DNA of 64,000 nucleotides. Source: Mya arenaria (lineage: Eukaryota; Mollusca; Bivalvia; Myida; Myidae). The translations under genes and the position numbers were made by a program. Location: positions 8,239,758 through 8,303,757 of the forward strand of contig NC_069134.1 of NCBI RefSeq assembly GCF_026914265.1, in the 5' to 3' direction. Below the pieces are notes generated by a model. That model was not told the DNA's origin, searched no databases, and saw only the letters and a program-made list of their open reading frames with translations. Below, one piece after another: positions 12,563 to 23,724 of the stretch; the stretch's first letter is position 1; each line of letters begins with the position of its first letter.

Positions 12563-15500
12563 TCATTTAAATTTCATCTTGTACGTGCGTGCGTACAGGT
12601 ACGGTGAGCTTTTCAGTGCGAGCCCGGCGTCGTTAAACTCGACCATCTTTTCTTCACTCTTTAAGGTGGACAACGTTCGTCCCGTCACGTTCATTTCATC
12701 TATCAGCTCCACAAGGCACTCCGCTAGATGGGAGGAAAGGTTACAGTATGATATAAAACACGATAATCGCTCAATATGTAAAACGGGCCATTTAAAGAAT
12801 GAACGTTTTAAAGCTCATTGAATATTATGTATGTTAGAGACAAGGGTAACAAAGCCTGTGATTCGAAATATGACCCATGGTATTGACGAATGATCCTTCA
12901 TCGGACGCGAACGCTTCCGCTCGTCCGTTTTCTCAAACTTGTAACTGGAGCAATGTTTCTTGCTTAACTCATGCATCGTCATTATGAACAAGAGTGTGGG
13001 GTATGTGTTAAATATTATTAGCTAGCTAAGCAATGCACTGCGACGACAACGACGCCGAAATCGCGTCAAATACAACACCCATATGTTGTTCTCAGTTTGC
13101 AGCTCGGAAATAAATAAATAAAATTATCTTCACTTACGGAACAGATCTTCGATTGCTTTCCTGTCCATGGTGTGTGGAGGACCTGAAAAGTGTCGACATT
13201 TTTGAGTTTGAGCTCAATAACGTTAAAGTTCTTAACCGTTGGCATATGGTCATATTATCTCTTGATGTGCAAACATATGAAACTAGGTTGTAGGACAGTC
13301 TACGTGTTCATGTTACCTATATGCCGTCAGTTATTTTTGATTTATAACACAAATCAAGTCGTTTGATTGTTACCTGCCCATACGGAGGAGTCGAACTCGA
13401 GGGCCCCGACATAGTAGACCCCGTCCCGGTACAGGACAGACAGCAGGAGGTCCCGGTACCTTAAATTGATTTGGATGTCGTGTATTGATTCCATTACCTA
13501 GCACAGATACATTTATCTGAAGAATTTGAGCTGGTTTATGACACAATGTATAAACAAATATGTTGCTGCATGTGTTTGATATTGAAAACGGACAAAAACC
13601 AGATTGATATTGATGCATAGCATAAAAAGACGCCGAGAATGTTTTTGAAACATCATACAAGCATTCTTCAGTAATTGAACAAAATCAGATTTTCAGCTCA
13701 AAGTCACCAACACCTTGACTTCTGAACATCTGACGTCAAAAACGTTCCAAGTTTGACGGACCCCTACCAATTTCGAGGTCTCTAGGAAAAGCGTTTTTTT
13801 AATTATTGATAGAAAACTGCGTATTTACAGTTAACGGTCACAACGACCCCTACCTTTGACCCACCGACCACAAAAGCAAAAGAGTTCATCTGCTAGTTAT
13901 AAACAGCCTCCCTACAAAGTTTGAGGTCCTTGGGCCATAACGTTCTTCAGATCTTGATCGGAAACCGACTTTCAGCTTAAGGTCGCTACCAATTTGACCT
14001 TTGCTCTACTGACATCAAAATTAATATGGTTCATCTGCTTGTCTTGACACATCATACTTCTAAATTTGAGGTCACTGAGTCAAAGCGATAGATATTCAAT
14101 GTTAACCGATTTTAAACTTACGAACACCTCGACCTTGACCCCCAAAATCAATAGAGTTCATATCATGACCTACCTACCTATTTAGTTTAAGATTCCTTGA
14201 TCTAAGTTCTTTATCGATTAATCGGAAACAAATTTTTAGCTAAATGTAATATTAAGGTCACCACGTCATTGACATTTGACCAACTTTTGACAAAGTGACC
14301 TTAAAATTAAAAGGCTTTATCTGCTGATCGACATGCAAACAGGGTTTAAGAGCCCTGAGCCTAAGCGTTCTTCCGCTATTGAGCGGAAACCTTGGGGACG
14401 GACGGATGGACGGAAAGAATATCAGATATCTATATCAAATTATTTTGGGCATAAAATCCTTAGCGCTGTTATACTAACAATTATGAACTTTGGTTTCAAC
14501 GCGGTTTTTAGTTACGCACGTGGTAGATGAATAAGGGAAATTCTATATTCGAGTGTATAAGGGGTATGATAATAAAAACTAAAAACTGGTATTTATAAAA
14601 CATCTCCAGTCATTTCGTAACTTCAGTTGACTTCCTGTAATATAAGTTTACACACAGTTATGTGTATAATATACATTAAATGAAATTTAAGTATTTGAGA
14701 TATTATTAAGTTATTAAGTCATATGACCAGTGAGATACTTCAACTAAGAAAATTACATAAGTAAGGACATAACTTAAGACTTTTTATAAATGCCCGCACC
14801 CATTGGCTTCATTGTATCCTGACCCCGCCGTCACGCCATCACGAATTTATTACTTTAAAAAAACCATGAGTAACATGAGACAGAATGATAGTGATTCGCA
14901 GTCAAATCCTGCCATCTGGTAGACTCGAAGAAACAGAGTGAGGTACAAGATATCTGGTGGGATACCCTAACTCTTTGCGAACAGACCGTTTGGTTCTTTT
15001 ATGTGCTCGGTTAAAAGCACCGATACACGGGGTACAACTTTCCTGGGTTGAATTTTAAACCTGTTTCCGTTTGACGCGGCCGGGGTTTGAACCCCCAACA
15101 TATCGCATCCGAAGCGAACGGTCTATCACCGAGTTATCGGGTCAAGGAATACAGTATTGCTTTATATATCAATATGTTTTAACTTAGAAGTTATTCGTTG
15201 TTTAACAGATAATCTTCATTTCACTGTTATTTTCATAAAACATTCAATTGAAAGCTAGATTATATTAATTTGAAGAAAGTGGTAATAAGACAATGATACG
15301 GCCATGCTTATTGCATAGTTGGGTTACCTCATGACCTACATTATATTATTGAAACTGTCATATAAAAATATATATAATGAGTTGTCATTTTTATTTAAGA
15401 TATAGCTTTTTATTAACAATAAGATAATTTTAAGCAAATTATTATAATAAGAAAATCATCCCCGAAACTTTTTCTGAGCTGTGATTAGCCGGGTCCTAAC

Positions 15501-18500
15501 ATTCATAAACCATGCTATAATAGCGCCGCAATTTAACAATTGTTTTTTTTTTATCAAACATAATTCATAGTTTTCACAAACGCAAGTTATTTTGTAAACT
15601 ATATGATAAATGCATCTTGAAGACCGCCATTCATTAGTGTGCAGATAAATAGAATAATAAAAGACAAGAATGTTTATTAAAAAATATACTACACAATGCA
15701 TATTTAAAATGATCAAACTTATGTAATACAATGGTTTATATATACATGTCAGGCGAAACAGATTTATGAACAGATGTATTCATATCGCAGTTGTAACAAC
15801 TATGTATTTTAATATAATTGCTTACTTATTGCTTTTAATAAAGATTTATCAGTGCAACAAAAATGATTTGGAGCGACAAAATGATTACTTCGTCTCTTTT
15901 GATTTTTATGTTTTGATGCTCACCCGGTTAAAGATATATTGCGATCTTACACTAGGACAATCAATCTTCTCCCACCTCAGGTAAGTAGATCCAATAATTT
16001 AACCATGCTAGATATTCTTTTCTCCCACCTCAGATAAGTAGATACAATAATTTAACCATGCTAGATATTCTTATCTTGCCCACGGGCGAAGATAAAATGC
16101 CCGTATGGAACTCCTTTTACCACATTGTAATTACATCCCTTGTTGAAGACTGTCGTCAGTAGCATCAAGGAAATCTTGTCTTATGGTAATATTTAGAACG
16201 CTAATTAATTATTTCTCGCTTCAAATGTCACCATAAAACAGTTTTCAGGCACCATTCAAGAAATAATGCTTCATTCTTCTTAGAACTATTTAAAAAGACC
16301 GATTTGACTATTAACATTAACTGGATCACTGCGCGTATATCCATGACAACCACTTGCTATCACATATCCATACGCAGTTATTTTCACTAAGCAAAAAAGA
16401 GTTCCAGCAAAAAATACATTTTTACTTAATTTTGTTTTACTGAGGTGGGAGAAAAAGCATCTACCATAGCCGCTCGTATAAGATAGGTTCATCCCGACCC
16501 TCGCGCAAGGTGTTTTGCGGAAACTCGGTAAACCTCATTTCCGCAAAACACCCTACGCTCGGGTCGGAATGAATCTATCTTACACTCTCGGCCATGGAAG
16601 ATACTTATAATCTTGCCCACGGGCGAAGATAAAATGCCCGTATGGAACTCCCTTTTTAATGGTCACAACATTGTAATTACCTCCCTTGTTGAAGACTGAC
16701 GTCAGTTGCATCAAGGAAATCTTGTCTTAAGGTAATATTTAGAACGCTTATTAATTATTTCTCGCTTCAAATGTCACCATGAAACAGTTTTCAAGCACCA
16801 TTCAAGAAATAATACTTCATTCTCCTTAGAACTATTTAAAAAGACCGATTTGACTATTAACATTAACTGGATCATTGCGCGCATATCCATGACAACCACT
16901 TGCTATCGCATATCCATACGCAATTATTTTCACTAAGCACAAAAGAGTTCCAGCAAAAAATACATTTTTACTTAATTTTGTTTAACTGAGGTGGGAGAAA
17001 AAGCTTCTACCATAGCCGCTCGAGTAAGATAGGTTCATCCCGACCCTCGCGCTCGGGAAACCTCGTTTCCGCAAAACACCCTACGCTCGGGTCGGAATGA
17101 ACCCATCTTACACTCTCGGCCATGGAAGATACTTTTAATCTTACATATATATGGAGAAGTCGTGATTAAAATAGCATCCATAAAGTTTTCATACTCACTT
17201 TATTCTATCGGCGACATTGATGGCAACTATGGACTTCATGTCCCAAATCACATTAAATTTGCCGACCAAAGACCTGAAAAAAATGTTGAATATGTATGAC
17301 CCCTGCTTAATATTCAACTTATACTGGTAATTAGTGTTGAATACTGTGTTTCGTTATTATACATATGTAATACTTTTAGGCATATTCTAGGCTATATTAT
17401 TAGTTAACTTACTCGGATATGTCAAATATATCTGCAGCGTAGAGAAGTAATCTCTCATCATTGCTCTGAAAAACAAGAAAAGGCGATACAAATGCAGTTG
17501 TCCTAACTTTAATACTACTTCTCGGACTCTGAAGATACCAGACCTCTACCATGACTGTGTTAGAATCAATCAATGTTGAAAGTCGATTAATCATAATACA
17601 AAAAAACACTATTTTCGCGACAAAACAAGTTCTGCAGTCATGCAGTAGTTCACGCCCACTAACGTGTGTATAACTAAGCGTGGGCTTGCTCAGCATTTTC
17701 TGACATGCGTTTTTAACCTTAGATGTGCCAGAAACCGCTTTAATACGGACATTTCACTATATATATGTGGCACAATACCTTGTAAAGTTTACCGACGCCG
17801 GCAACTTCGAGGACTTGGTGAGGTATGTCATGTTCCTGGAACAGCTCTCGTATCGGCTGTTCTGCTATCTCCACCCCAACTACCGTGTGGCCACGCCCGT
17901 GCATCCTGACAAAAATATTGCACGCGATTCAGGGTTTTTCGTTCTTTTTTGTTTTGTTTTATATGGAACACTTCAAATTTAGCTTGCATAGCAATAGTTA
18001 AATGTGTTTGGTAACTATATAATTCTGTTTTACGGTATAACTAATAGAGAATTCTGTCCTTAGCCATTGTGAAGTATGACGGTCACGAATTCCACTTGAC
18101 ACGTGCACTTTTTCGTTATCTGGCATTATGGCTGACATTACTGGTGTGTCCAGACATACAAGCTAAAGAGTGTCATTGTTATCGAACGGAATCGGATTTC
18201 TGGAGTTTAAACCTAGAGTTCAGTATTTATTTCGTGTCGACAAAGTGTTGGTCTCTAAATCTCATATAAAACTTTACCAAATCATATCTTTGGACTTTCC
18301 ACACAAAGGTACAAACACGTTCTTCGGTTCATCCCCGAATATCTCCTCCTCGTGCTCGTCCAAATACCTAAAATATGGAGAGGCATAGAAGAAACCTTAT
18401 TGAAACTAAATATATATCTTGCTTTGTGATCTGCTCTTCAACATGATCAGCAGTATATTGGAGCTCAATGAACATGAGCCATTGTTATTTGGGTACCAAA

Positions 18501-18831
18501 TACTGAAGAAAAAATAATTTAAAACCGAAACAGTTCCTACTCCTGCCGAGAAGCTTGCCCGCTAGTAGGAGCAAAACCTGCTCTGCCAACCATTGCTTTA
18601 CTTGTACCATGAGTGCCGACAAATATGATAGTTATACTTACAACTCTGATACTTGCAACATCTTTCTTTTTGACAATACCATTGTTGAAATGTACGTGGC
18701 GACATATAACATACTCACGGGTCATGTTTGTCGAAGTGGAAGCCTGTGTTCCCCAGCGCCCAGCTCTCCACCCACTCCGAGTTGGCCATCATGCCCCTCT
18801 CCTCTCCCGCCGCAACCTGGTTTCCAGCCAT
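12563..18831 (-). CDS. Thiopurine S-methyltransferase-like protein, copy B
   Basis: A second TPMT-family methyltransferase with eight exons: 18719-18831, 18278-18367, 17779-17905, 17413-17465, 17199-17273, 13374-13459, 13138-13182, 12563-12723. It has 249 codons, close to the human enzyme, and the first seven exon lengths equal those of copy A. Landmarks are W20/W24, GFHF (30-33), PLCGK (58-62), GHTVVGVE (73-80) and FNVIWDMKSIVAIN (134-147). At position 140, where copy A has Arg in a DR motif, copy B has Met. In TPMT structures that Arg is reported to contact substrate, so specificity may differ; this link is from memory. Intron 5 is about 3.7 kb and is loaded with repeats. The C-terminus (LKSSPYLYARTYKMKFK) lacks the charged insertion of copy A. 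Confidence 0.92.
13236..15670. repeat. Segmental duplication, copy 2, spanning exon 6 of TPMT copy B
   Basis: This is the partner of 1574-4725. It includes exon 6 of the functional copy B gene, part of intron 5 and a short piece of intron 6. The degenerate tandem tract (13690-14440) ends in a GGACGGACGGATGGACGG stretch like the GC tracts of the 145-bp arrays. It lacks the roughly 630-bp insertion found in copy 1. Confidence 0.85.
15072..15144 (-). pseudogene. tRNA-like relic, resembles tRNA-Pro(CGG)
   Basis: On the minus strand 73 nt carry a box-A-like TAACTCGGTGATAGA, an anticodon arm TTCGC-TTCGGAT-GCGAT (loop with T33 and an apparent CGG anticodon) and a box B/T-arm GGGGTTCAAACCCC. The acceptor stem pairs at only about five of seven positions and the D stem is broken, so it is probably not functional. 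The duplicated block has a further decayed version near 3425-3495 with a better box A but no T arm. A tRNA-derived SINE head is the alternative reading. Confidence 0.5.
16075..17150. repeat. Tandem pair of about 540-bp foldback units in intron 5 of TPMT copy B
   Basis: Two near-identical units start at 'cttgcccacgggcgaagat' (about 16075 and 16612), a period of about 537 bp. Each carries near its end a large inverted repeat: arms around 16475-16510 and 16555-16600 (GGTTCATCCCGACCC pairing with GGGTCGGAATGAATC), with a perfect inner stem GGTGTTTTGCGGAAA/TTTCCGCAAAACACC in unit 1. Unit 2 has lost part of the inner left arm. Each unit also begins with the small palindrome ACGGGC...GCCCGT. Short direct repeats with TCTCCCACCTCAG lie just upstream (15968 and 16020), and the reverse complement TGAGGTGGGAGA lies inside each unit. 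Confidence 0.75.
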
Positions 18832-19009
18832 TAGCACACTAAAAATCAAAGCGCTTAAAGCGTTGAATGGCTTTCAGCCTGCAACGTTTTGTGAGTATGG
18901 TCATGTAATTGTAAAACATAATTATTAACATAAAAATCTAAAGATAGTATATGCTCGCTCATAATTTCCTTTGGCAAAATTTTTAGAGTTTTATGTTGAT
19001 TCTCAATTA

Positions 19010-19260
19010 GCTCATGTAGTATAAGTCACTTGAAATGTGGAATACGCCAAATATATACGTATATGGTATGGAGTAATTCTCAATATCATATAAAACCTCT
19101 GGAGCTTTGGTTTCAAAAACAATGCACTGCCACGGATAAAGCATTTAGGAATTTTATTAAAATCGACTCTACAATTTAAACTTGACTTAAGCGTATTAAA
19201 TTTACTTCCAGGATATGCCAGCTTAACCAAATGCATCCCAACAAAATGCATTGGACATAT
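19010..19260 (-). repeat. Dispersed repeat, minus-oriented copy of 30230-30470
   Basis: The minus strand here matches the plus strand at about 30240-30470, and in part 53800-54010. All share 'aaatgctttatc(c/t)gtggcagt' and a tail ending 'attactccatac'. It lies upstream of TPMT copy B. No coding function is claimed; translated frames look similar only because the DNA is homologous. Confidence 0.6.
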
Positions 19261-19959
19261 TAATTAGGTTTATGTTTAAGGCTTTTTTCTACAACGACAA
19301 ATACCTGGATCGAATCCCCCGAATACTACCATATATTCCCTGTATGTTTGATGTATATGTATCTTAATAATGCCCTCAACCTATATCACAAAATGAACAA
19401 ATTACTCATTTATATCAGTGGTTTTTAAATATGCATATATGCATTATACTACATGCTCAAGACTTTGGTCAGGAATTACTGAAACAAACTGAGAAATATT
19501 TACACACTTTCTGTTTCATTCGGCATTACATGACTAAGATACAAATTGTAGCAGGTCGATAGCCTGTCAATGCTTTACGCGATTTGATTTGAATGGTAAA
19601 AGTGTATAATATGCATTAGTACTGGTTAAAGGTTGTTAGTATGTACTTAAACAAGAGAATGTTCTTACGCGACACCGTCATTTTACAAACACACGGACAA
19701 ACTATCAATCTTAGTAAAAATGTCAAGTAAGAGCGATTTAAGCAATTTAAAAAATAGAAAATATTCTTATGAATGAACTTCAATAACCAAAAATAAACTG
19801 ATTGTAGGATAAAAATAAAGAATTATAATTTCATTTAAAACATTATGGTTTGATATCTTACGCCTAAATAGCATTTAATTGCATCATAAAACGATCCATA
19901 TTTTTTCCGTGTTTTAACGAGTACTCAGAGTTTATTTCCGGGAAATAAAACCTGTCTGA

Positions 19960-20425
19960 ATGCGATGACCCAGATTCTATTATTAACTACAATGTACATG
20001 TAGATATTATCGGTCCTCGGCCTTACATGTATTTATTTGATTCAGTACGCGTTCATTTAGAAACTATTTGCAGATTCTGCTTTTTATATTGCGTTCTGTA
20101 ACTCGCCGATATTGAAATAATTGCTTTTTGTACAATTTTAATCGCGTTATATTACGCTGAACGCAGCTTATTCGAACTATATTAACCACATAACGAAGAT
20201 TGAAAACTCCTAACAGCGCTACTTTTAGCTAGCTAATAAATATGCAGAACGCAGTCCGTAGCAATTGAAGCAGATTGCTTACTAGGTATTTTCGATGAAC
20301 TGTTAATGTAAATTAGGTTGCTGACCAACGCAGTTTTAACTGCGCTGGGGTTGAGACGCCCGTGCGCGCATTAATTCGCCAAAAGTTAAAAATGTTATGT
20401 CGATCTGCCGATGCGATTTCCGAGA
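19960..20425 (+). repeat. Dispersed repeat block shared with 31150-31590
   Basis: Collinear similarity runs through 'ccaagattctatt'-like text, 'gattttaattgcgt', 'cagcgctac' and 'gaccaacgcagttttaac...gcgc...cccgtgcgcg' and ends at 'atgttatgt(c/t)gat'. The family is not recognised. Together with 19010-19260 it shows that pieces found downstream of the gene at 28-31 kb also lie upstream of TPMT copy B, one of them inverted. Confidence 0.65.
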
Positions 20426-21977
20426 TACGGTTAGGCCTAAACAAAAAATATGCCTGTTTCCTGTAACCTGACCGACCGTAATTTTTTACCGCCGACCGCA
20501 ATTTTTTTATGCCCCAAAATTCGAAAAGTCCGACTTTTAGCGTTCTCTGGCCTGTGTTGACAACGATAATTTAAATAATTTAGTATTGTCCGAATCGTTG
20601 CATAGTTACAAACGTTTCCGGTTTGACCAGTTGAAACAATGGCAACAACCTTAATGGCTGTGACGTTAAACTGCAGGGCTTTCAATTGACCCGAGCTCCC
20701 GTGTTTTGACGCACATAAATCGTAAATGACCCGAAATCGACGCATCATACATTTGTAGTATGCGTCAGTTTTGACCAGGGATATTTCGGTGTGAGAGTCG
20801 GTATCATTTGAAAGGAGCCTCAATGCATGATCTGAATGTTTGTACTGATCGGTAACCATGTCAATTAGCAGCACTCAAACTCAATGACGTAATATTAGCT
20901 CCGCCCATTATGCAAATTAACGGATACCTTCCGCTTTTTCGGTAAGTGCGATGGTTTTGAAAAACAACAATGCTAAGATTAATTTTGTTCATTCATTTTA
21001 AGTTGTTTTATTATATCTCCGGTTAATTAAAAAATATTCTTATAAGTTTTTAATGAGTTAACAGAAAAATAAACACTTTTCGTACCACATGGTCTAAAAA
21101 CGCGGGAAACAGGTGCACGCTAACTTCCTGTCAATTTTAATGAAAGTGAAAGGAGAACTGCGTAGATCGTTGTCAGTGTTATAGTTTAGATATAACAAAT
21201 CATAATTGTTTAACAGTTATGGTTATGCCATTTATGAAAAATACGATGTTGCAATATTGGCAATAGGAACGTTGAATGTTTTTGTTTACTTCCGGAAAAA
21301 AGATAAACCTGAAAGTGAAACTGAAAGTTAAAGTAAGAAAGATGTCGTTGCAACTTAACAATCGCTGGTGCATATTGGAATTTGACAAGGATGCGCTGGG
21401 TTACATAACGAAGATGCATTAACTAAATAATACGTTCGTCAGAGAAGAAGAAAATGGTATTCATTTTTTATTAGTTAGTCTAAGCTTTTTTGATACTGAT
21501 TCTAGTCTATTTAAACATATTCCAGTCCAATCTATTATTTTACACTGTTCGCTGCCGAGTCAGCAGGTAAGGTTTAAGTGTCCAAGTAGTGAACAGCGTA
21601 GACCTTGGGTCTACACTGGTCCCAAAGATCTGTACAATTCTGACAGCGCTCTAAGAGCTTAATGGTTTAGTCATTGTTTCGAGTCATTTATCCTTCGACG
21701 TATTGATTTATATACGTTTTGTGGAGATTCTTGCTTGTTTTTTTTTTGTAACAGCATTTTATTTTATAATAGTTGTCATGTACATTTAATTGTAATACAA
21801 CTTGATATTATTACACAGTCTATCTTAAAATAGTTTGTGCACTAATATCATGTTTTATTATTACAAAATGAATGCATTTTGAAAGTTTTGTTAAAAACAT
21901 TTGCCAAAAATAAATTGTCTAAATGATATTTGATTCACTCTTTCACTGGGTTATATTTGCAAAGTGTAAAGATGAAC
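20426..21977. other. Intergenic; unassigned 145-codon open frame 20437-20874 (minus)
   Basis: The longest open frame (20437-20874, minus) has no recognisable motif. Its 3' part overlaps a dispersed sequence ('aggcctaaacaaa..tatg.ctgttt.ctgtaac', also near 23865-23930 in reverse), so it is probably not a gene. The rest is AT-rich with no supported feature. Confidence 0.4.

Positions 21978-22032
<55 letters not shown>
21978..22032 (+). repeat. (AAT)n microsatellite, 3' tail of the LINE
   Basis: Uninterrupted AAT units adjoin the 3' end of the minus-strand LINE. On the element's own strand the tail reads (ATT)n, which fits non-LTR elements with simple-repeat tails. Confidence 0.85.
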
Positions 22033-22036
<4 letters not shown>

Positions 22037-22439
22037 CTTTATTTAACGAAGGTTACATACTAAGTGTACAATCATTACAGACATACTACTTATTTCCAGC
22101 ATGGCCTTCACACAAAAAGTATTACAAAAACACATGTACTATACATATTAAGCAACATACATAACATACAATCACACTATCACTATCATACATTTCTTCG
22201 ACAAACACAACTCAGTTTAATATGATGATTATAAATTACAATAATTTCATACTGTAAATAATGTAGATATATTCAGTAAAACCACATTCAATCAATATAT
22301 TTACATATTTGGTAGTATCCATTACAAGTTGTTGCAAGAATGTCATATACGTACATTAACACAATTCATGTAAACAATGAACTATTTATTATAATGTGAT
22401 TTAAATAAAGTGTCAAGATTTTTTGTTCATGTGATAAAA

Positions 22440-23640
22440 TTATTTTGCCAATAAGTAGCCTTTTAATGCATGTTTAAAGGCTGGTAGCTTATCTTGACAT
22501 TTTATGTATGTAGGAAGATTATTCCAAATTTTCATTGCTTTATAGGCAAATGTATTTTTGATATAGTTTGTTCTAGGTTTTACAACAAAAAGATCCTTGT
22601 TTTCTGAAGAACGCAAGTTATAGTGCTCATTTTTGGCAAATGTTAACAATTCTGTGAAGTACGAAGGAGTCAAACAATTCATGCTTTTGAGAGATGAGTA
22701 ATGAGAGATGATAATAGCACCTGTCTTCAAAAGATAGCAACCCAGACTGTTTGAACATGTTTCCACAGTGGCTAGTTCCCGACTTCATTATTAGCTTAAT
22801 CGCTCTTTTCTGAATGTTAGTGATTTTTGTGGTATCTGAGGAATGTGTAAGTCCCCAGACACTACAACAGTACTCCATGTTTGACATGATATATGCATTA
22901 TAATACAATGATTTCATCTCGTCTGTTAAATAATATGCTATTCTTCTTAAAAGTGCCAATTTTGAATTAAGCTTATTCACTACAGTCTTAACATGTGTAT
23001 GCCATGACAATGTCTGATCAACATGCACCCCGAGGACCTTTTGACATTTCACGTTTTCTACTGACAATCCATCTATTGATAGTTCAAGTTGCAATGCATG
23101 TTTTGCCTTATAATTAGTACATAGAATCATACATTTGGTTTTTGATGGATGGATTGACATATTATTTGTCTCACACCAACAGCTCACACTATTAAGACTT
23201 TTTTGTAGATCTGACTGAATGCTCAATATACTTGGACCTATTTTGTATAACGTGGAATCATCTGCATATAAGTCAATACATGAATTGGAAGAAATTAAAG
23301 GCATATCATTGATGTATATTAGAAAAAGTAAGGGACCGAGTATTGATCCTTGAGGGACACCCGACATAGTTTTCATTTTCTCTGAATTTATGTTGTTCCC
23401 TTTCACAAATTGCATCCTGTTAGTCAGATAGGACCTAAATAACTTCATAGACCTTTCTGTGAAGTGATAAAGTTTAAGTTTGTGTAAGAGTATTTCATGG
23501 TCGACTAAGTCAAATGCTTTTCGGAGATCGAGATAAATGGCCCCTACATAATCGCCACTGTCTATACCCTTCAACCAAGTATCTATAAGATGGGTTAATG
23601 CAGTCTAACTGCTTCCCTGGTGAACATACTGACAATGCTC
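22440..23640 (-). pseudogene. LINE reverse transcriptase, broken
   Basis: An RNA-directed DNA polymerase fragment. Motifs in order are IDTWLKGIDSGDYVGAIYLD, LRKAFDLVDHEILL, SGVPQGSILGPLLFLIYIND, the catalytic YADD box (IDLYADDSTLY), and thumb-region text VLGVHVDQTLSWHTHV. The frame from 23574 runs open to 22627. An in-frame TAG at 23605-23607 interrupts the upstream part, before TALTHLIDTWLKG. Near 22690 the coding sense moves to another frame (open to 22440), where the typical C-terminal text YNLRSS and KIWNNLP appears, so a one-base indel is inferred. There is no endonuclease domain. Confidence 0.88.
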
Positions 23641-23656
23641 TTAATTGCACATAATG

Positions 23657-23724
23657 TTTCCACCGCTGGGAGTCGAACCCATGGCTTGCCCTTCAAAAGG
23701 ATGCATTCTACAACTGAAATACAT
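23657..23724 (-). pseudogene. tRNA-like fragment next to the LINE 5' end
   Basis: On the minus strand CAGTTGTAGAATGCATCC resembles a box A/D arm, TTTTGAA an anticodon loop (apparent TTG) and GGGTTCGACTCCC a box B/T arm. No matching 5' acceptor strand is present. This suggests a tRNA-derived SINE piece or a tRNA pseudogene; it lies immediately beyond the truncation point of the LINE. Confidence 0.35.

Larger units (their letters stand above)
21978..23645 (-). mobile_element. 5'-truncated non-LTR retrotransposon (LINE)
   Basis: A minus-strand element with a reverse-transcriptase region (22440-23640), a 3' untranslated part (about 22035-22439) and a 3' tail of about 17 ATT/TTA units, seen as (AAT)n at 21978-22032. 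The 5' part of ORF2 (endonuclease) and all of ORF1 are missing, as usual for incomplete target-primed reverse transcription. A stop codon and a frameshift in the RT show that it is dead. Family placement (Jockey/RTE/CR1-like) needs a tree. Confidence 0.85.

Noticed and set aside
20437..20874. 145-codon minus-strand frame as a real gene
   Set aside because: One end overlaps dispersed-repeat sequence and no motif, splice site or homologue is visible; recorded only as an unassigned frame.
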